From assembly GCF_010119975.1 (NCBI RefSeq), contig NZ_CP048222.1, forward strand, positions 6,362,501-6,426,500: a stretch of DNA of 64,000 nucleotides, read 5' to 3'. Below the pieces are notes generated by a model. That model did not search any database. It was not told where the DNA came from and saw only the letters and a program-made list of their open reading frames with translations. The position numbers and the translations under genes are program-made. The DNA is from Rhodocytophaga rosea. Lineage in GTDB: Bacteria; Bacteroidota; Bacteroidia; Cytophagales; 172606-1. Every line of letters begins with the position of its first letter. The stretch's first letter is position 1. Shown here in pieces: positions 61,189 through 64,000 of this stretch.

Positions 61189-61962
61189 ATGCAAACAAAA
61201 AAGAATACGGCTACAGCACCATACGATGATTTTAGTAAATTCTTACCGCACATTTCCATCGATTGTTGTGTATTTGGTTTTCACGAAAATCAATTAAAGA
61301 TTTTACTTATCAAGTGGGAAAAATTTGGGGTGTGGAGTTTGCCTGGTGGATTTATTTTTCCGGAAGAATCCGTGGATGCAGCAGCTAAACGTATTTTGCA
61401 GGAGCGTACCAGTTTACAAAATATTTTTTTGGAACAATTTAAAATATTCGGGGAAGTAAACCGGACCAATCTGCCCGGAAGCCGGGAAATGCTGGAACGG
61501 TCCGAGGTAGACAGTCAGACCCAGCAATGGCTCTTGCAACGGACGATTTCTTTAGGATATTATGCCCTGGTTGATTTTTCAAAAGCCATTCCTACCACCA
61601 CTCCTTTAATTGCTGATTGCCGCTGGTGGGATATTAGCAAGGTACCTCACTTGATTCATGACCATGCTGATATTGTAAAACATGCCCTGAAAGCCCTTCA
61701 AGGACACCTGTTAAATAAACCCATCGGACTAAATTTACTCCCCACTAAATTCACCATGACCGAACTGCGCCGCTTATATGAGACGATTCTGGGTAAAACC
61801 ATCGATCGGCGCAATTTTGAAAAAAAGATGCTGAAACTGGGAATACTAGACCGGCTGGATGAAGTAAAAACTGATGTTGGTCACAAAGCGCCTGTGCTGT
61901 ACCGCTTCAACCTGGCTACCTATGATGAGCTATTAAATGCAGATTTTGGCTTTGGATTCTGA
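61189..61962 (+). CDS. NrtR-family regulator (degenerate Nudix + winged helix)
   Basis: A 257-residue transcription regulator. The N-terminal Nudix-like domain (about 15-150) has VWSLPGGFIFPEESVDAAAKRILQERTSL; the Nudix box reads RILQER where active enzymes have REUxEE, so it is likely a ligand sensor and not a hydrolase. The C-terminal winged helix is FTMTELRRLYETILGKTIDRRNFEKKML. In Bacteroides this family includes AraR, an arabinose regulator. The divergent GH3-esterase operon and two perfect operators make it a local regulator of plant-sugar use. A TTG 15 bases upstream is not used; the ATG gives MQTKKN. Confidence 0.92.
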   Translation: MQTKKNTATAPYDDFSKFLPHISIDCCVFGFHENQLKILLIKWEKFGVWSLPGGFIFPEESVDAAAKRILQERTSLQNIFLEQFKIFGEVNRTNLPGSREMLERSEVDSQTQQWLLQRTISLGYYALVDFSKAIPTTTPLIADCRWWDISKVPHLIHDHADIVKHALKALQGHLLNKPIGLNLLPTKFTMTELRRLYETILGKTIDRRNFEKKMLKLGILDRLDEVKTDVGHKAPVLYRFNLATYDELLNADFGFGF

Positions 61963-62085
61963 GTTTATTAATATTTAATTTCTCTTTTCAGAAAAGTGGA
62001 TGACTTACATAATTTAAAGTAGTAAGTTTTATTTCTATATCACCTTTGCTGAAGTTAATTTTTACAACCATACTTAAACGTATGG

Positions 62086-62953
62086 CTACAATGTTTTCTG
62101 CCTGGTTACTTCCAATACATGTTCCTGGGCAATAAAATCGATCACATGATTTACCACTTCATCCGATTTTAGATTATGACCTTTGCCTTTAGTTAGGATC
62201 AATTTTGAATTTTTCCAGGACTGGTGAATCGAGATGGCATTTTCTACCAATGTTTCCTGGTCTTCCTCATCATGAATAAGTAAGCCGGGTATCGTTAAAT
62301 TTTTTGTAAAAGTAGGAGCAGAAAAATAGGCTGGCAAATGCTGTACTTCCTTTTCAAATTGTTTCACGGTCAGGTTCATAGTTCTGGCATTTAAACCAAG
62401 TTGCTTTTGATAGAAATTGAAAAACTCCTGTGCTTCTCCAGGACAAGCCGTAGCGATAAGTTTATCAGGCAATAACCGGGGTTGTGTATGGAAGGTGTAT
62501 ATGGCTGTAAAACTGCCCAGGGAGTGACCGATCACGATATGTACTTTTACCAATATGTTCTATCGCTTTCACTATAATAGCGCTGTAAAGAGGTACAGTC
62601 ATGAAACTGCCGGAACTTAGTCCATGGCCTGGAGCATCTAAAGCGTATAGGGTATAATGGCTTTTATCGATGGCTTCTATGTAGCGTTTCCAGCGGTATG
62701 TATGGCTTTGCCATCCATGCAGGAGCAGAATATTTACCGGGCCGTTTCCCCATTTGTATCCTTGAATCGCCTCTTTATTATAGGGAATAGTAAAATGCCG
62801 GGCACTTTGTAAAAACTGGCGCTGGCGGGCAGTCATCTTTACCCTGGCCGGATAGCAAAATACCCTGAATCCTAATTTGCCTGCTTTTTGCGGGGCAATA
62901 TAGGCTAGTAAATTCAGGTAAAAACCTATCAGTTGTGGAAGGATCTTTTGCAT
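62086..62953 (-). pseudogene. Alpha/beta hydrolase, broken by one frameshift
   Basis: Two overlapping frames together code one hydrolase of about 288 residues. The first part has ILLLHGWQSHTYRW (oxyanion region) and LYALDAPGHGLSSG. The frame is lost in an A run (T run 62545-62548 on the plus strand): four bases where three would give HIGKVHIVIGHSLGSF. The second frame holds the nucleophile Ser in GHSLGS, the acid Asp in LLIHDEED and the catalytic His in GKGHNL. All catalytic residues are present, so a sequencing error is possible. It lies after tetR on the same strand and has a copy of the TetR site just before it. Confidence 0.85.
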
Positions 62954-62968
62954 ATAAGTTTGTTTTGT

Positions 62969-62986
62969 AGATACCGATTGGTATCT
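62969..62986. promoter_or_regulatory. Predicted TetR operator 2
   Basis: AGATACCGATTGGTATCT, 16 bases before the hydrolase ATG. It is the exact reverse complement of the site in front of tetR. Confidence 0.82.
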
Positions 62987-63002
62987 TGATGGATAAAAAA
63001 AA

Positions 63003-63593
63003 TTATATTTCTATTTCAATCAACTGTTTATTCAGATGTTTAGTCATTTTGACAATATCATCATTATTGCCTTCCAGTTTACTCATCATAATTCCTCCTT
63101 CAAGTCCGGCAATGATTAAGGAAGCATAAAAAACGGTATCTGTATCAGCCTTGATTTGTTTGTGTTCGATGCCTTTTTCCAGGATATGCACCACAGACTG
63201 GCGGAGGGTAGTAAGCATTTTATGGGCTTCCTTCCGTAAAGCAGGAAGTGCATCATCCGCCTCAGTAGCCGCATTCAGTAAAGGACAACCGCCTTTTAAA
63301 GGAGGCTTGGTAATATAGGTTTCAAAAAAAGAAAAAATAGCACGGAGTTTATCGCCGGCTGTTTTTTCATTCCTGATAATCTCACGCAATTTAGTAGAGA
63401 TTAGTCCAGATAAATAAGCCAGCGTTTGCTGTTCAAGTTCTGTTTTGTTGCTGAAATGCTTATAAATCGCTCCTTTAGTCAATCCAGTGGCATCCGTAAT
63501 GTTACTAATAGATGTGGCTTTGTATCCTTGTGTGTTAAACAGGATGCCTGATTGCTTCAAAATCATTTCCTTGGTAGCCTCTGGATTACGCAT
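63003..63593 (-). CDS. TetR/AcrR family transcriptional regulator
   Basis: A 196-residue TetR repressor. The N-terminal DNA-binding region is TKEMILKQSGILFNTQGYKATSISNITDATGLTKGAIYKHFSNKTEL. The C-terminal domain resembles the TetR_C group near YITKPPLKGGCPLLNAATEADD, a pattern seen in regulators of oxidative or xenobiotic response. The ATG is three bases after a TATCTTTG -7 box; the frame upstream would start before the transcript. A palindrome overlapping this promoter recurs before the downstream hydrolase, so it should repress itself and that gene. The effector is unknown. Confidence 0.93.
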   Translation of the reverse strand: MRNPEATKEMILKQSGILFNTQGYKATSISNITDATGLTKGAIYKHFSNKTELEQQTLAYLSGLISTKLREIIRNEKTAGDKLRAIFSFFETYITKPPLKGGCPLLNAATEADDALPALRKEAHKMLTTLRQSVVHILEKGIEHKQIKADTDTVFYASLIIAGLEGGIMMSKLEGNNDDIVKMTKHLNKQLIEIEI

Positions 63594-63596
63594 GAA

Positions 63597-63626
63597 CAAA
63601 GATACCAATCGGTATCTAAAAGTCAA
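63597..63626 (-). promoter_or_regulatory. Full promoter of tetR
   Basis: On the minus strand: TTG (63624-63626), a 19-base spacer, TATCTTTG (63597-63604), three bases and ATG. The operator covers most of the spacer. Confidence 0.8.
63600..63617. promoter_or_regulatory. Predicted TetR operator 1
   Basis: AGATACCAATCGGTATCT, a palindrome with one mismatch near the centre, in the promoter of tetR between the -33 and -7 elements. Confidence 0.85.
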
Positions 63627-63814
63627 TAGGTGATGCCTTAAAATTATTTACCCTCTATAAAAGATGAATCAATAGTAGTGCATTCCATCAACATCACTAT
63701 AAGCCAAATATGATTCTTCATTTGATTGCTAACGGCTCATAAACTCTTTCTTGTGTTAAGATTGCAGGTTTGGCGGTGGGGTTGTTGATGATTTAAGTAT
63801 GAGCGAATGATTTT

Positions 63815-64000
63815 TTATTGATAGAACTCTACAGTTTGATTACCTTTCGTGTCCCAATATATCCATTTGCCTACTCGTTTTTCTACATAGGGTTTGGATT
63901 TATAGCCCAGATAACCAGGTTGCCTCATTTTAGTATTCATTAAGAATTCTAACGTGATAAAACCTTCTTCTCTTGGCGCTCCATTGGCATAGTAACTCCG
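63815..64000 (-). CDS. MORN-repeat-like protein, C-terminal fragment
   Basis: The last 61 codons of a gene that continues beyond the right edge. It reads SYYANGAPREEGF near the edge and ends PYVEKRVGKWIYWDTKGNQTVEFYQ. The pattern GKWIYWDTKGN with a preceding YYANG unit is that of MORN repeats of the YwqK type, common in Bacteroidota. The function is unknown. The stop codon is at 63815-63817. Confidence 0.7.
   Translation of the reverse strand, partial: RSYYANGAPREEGFITLEFLMNTKMRQPGYLGYKSKPYVEKRVGKWIYWDTKGNQTVEFYQ

Noticed and set aside
1-64000. tRNA, rRNA, CRISPR arrays, insertion sequences, prophage or integrative element
   Set aside because: No cloverleaf ending in CCA-type arms, no regularly spaced direct repeats, no transposase, integrase or phage structural gene was seen. 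The Gp157-type gene alone is not evidence of a prophage.

Overview
The window comes from the chromosome of a Bacteroidota bacterium, most likely a member of the Cytophagales. The evidence is an AT-rich background, genes without clear Shine-Dalgarno sites, several promoters of the Bacteroidota type (TTG-N19-TAnnTTTG), a secreted protease ending in a type IX secretion (T9SS) sorting domain, and many families typical of the phylum (DUF1573, head-GIN/DUF2807, DUF1080, fused E1 alpha/beta, GbsR and NrtR-type regulators). I see no rRNA, tRNA, CRISPR array, insertion sequence or prophage. The content looks like ordinary chromosomal housekeeping and accessory genes.

Layout. 1-3.5 kb is the end of a surface-polysaccharide cluster (GT2 fragment, FkbM methyltransferase, two GT4 enzymes). 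3.8-8.2 kb is a large T9SS-exported subtilase with three exactly spaced 162-residue repeats. 8.3-14.1 kb carries a Gp157-family gene divergent from sbcD-sbcC, followed by an AT-rich gap with a 34-bp perfect palindrome. 14.5-20.8 kb holds a small unknown gene, a CsaA-type tRNA-binding protein, a frameshifted isocitrate dehydrogenase, a head-GIN lipoprotein, and a Prc-type protease with a helical periplasmic partner. 21-26.3 kb has two cytoplasmic sensor kinases. 26.3-35.2 kb is mainly housekeeping: LuxE-like enzyme, lipoprotein, fused ketoacid dehydrogenase E1, DUF1573, HDAC-fold deacetylase, methylglyoxal synthase, methyltransferase, ApaG and uracil-DNA glycosylase. 35.3-40.7 kb has envelope and lipoprotein genes (DUF1080, sugar transferase, PagL-like deacylase, SDR, HELGH metallopeptidase). 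40.8-45 kb is a minus-strand block around a GbsR/MarR regulator and an MFS exporter. 45-56.4 kb has small orphan genes, an intradiol-dioxygenase lipoprotein, a cupin pair, a Tat-exported lactonase, a secreted phosphoesterase/metallo-beta-lactamase trio and an ANT(6)-like gene. 56.5-64 kb has exonuclease III, an esterase-GH3 operon under an NrtR-type regulator, a TetR gene with a frameshifted hydrolase, and the end of a MORN-type gene.

The best new material is regulatory. Three local circuits can be read directly from repeated operators: a GbsR site pair (TTTCA-N8-TGAAA), a TetR site pair (the same 18-bp palindrome twice) and an NrtR-type site pair (TGCGTAA-N3-TTACGCA) between the regulator and a GH3 operon. 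Two of these regulators have their start codon only three bases after the -7 element, which predicts leaderless or near-leaderless mRNAs.

Two genes (icd and an alpha/beta hydrolase) are each broken by a one-base change in a homopolymer run. This is more likely sequencing error than real loss, at least for icd. I did not find a clear previously undescribed multi-gene defence or biosynthetic system. Gene identities rest on motif recognition by eye; no database search was possible.
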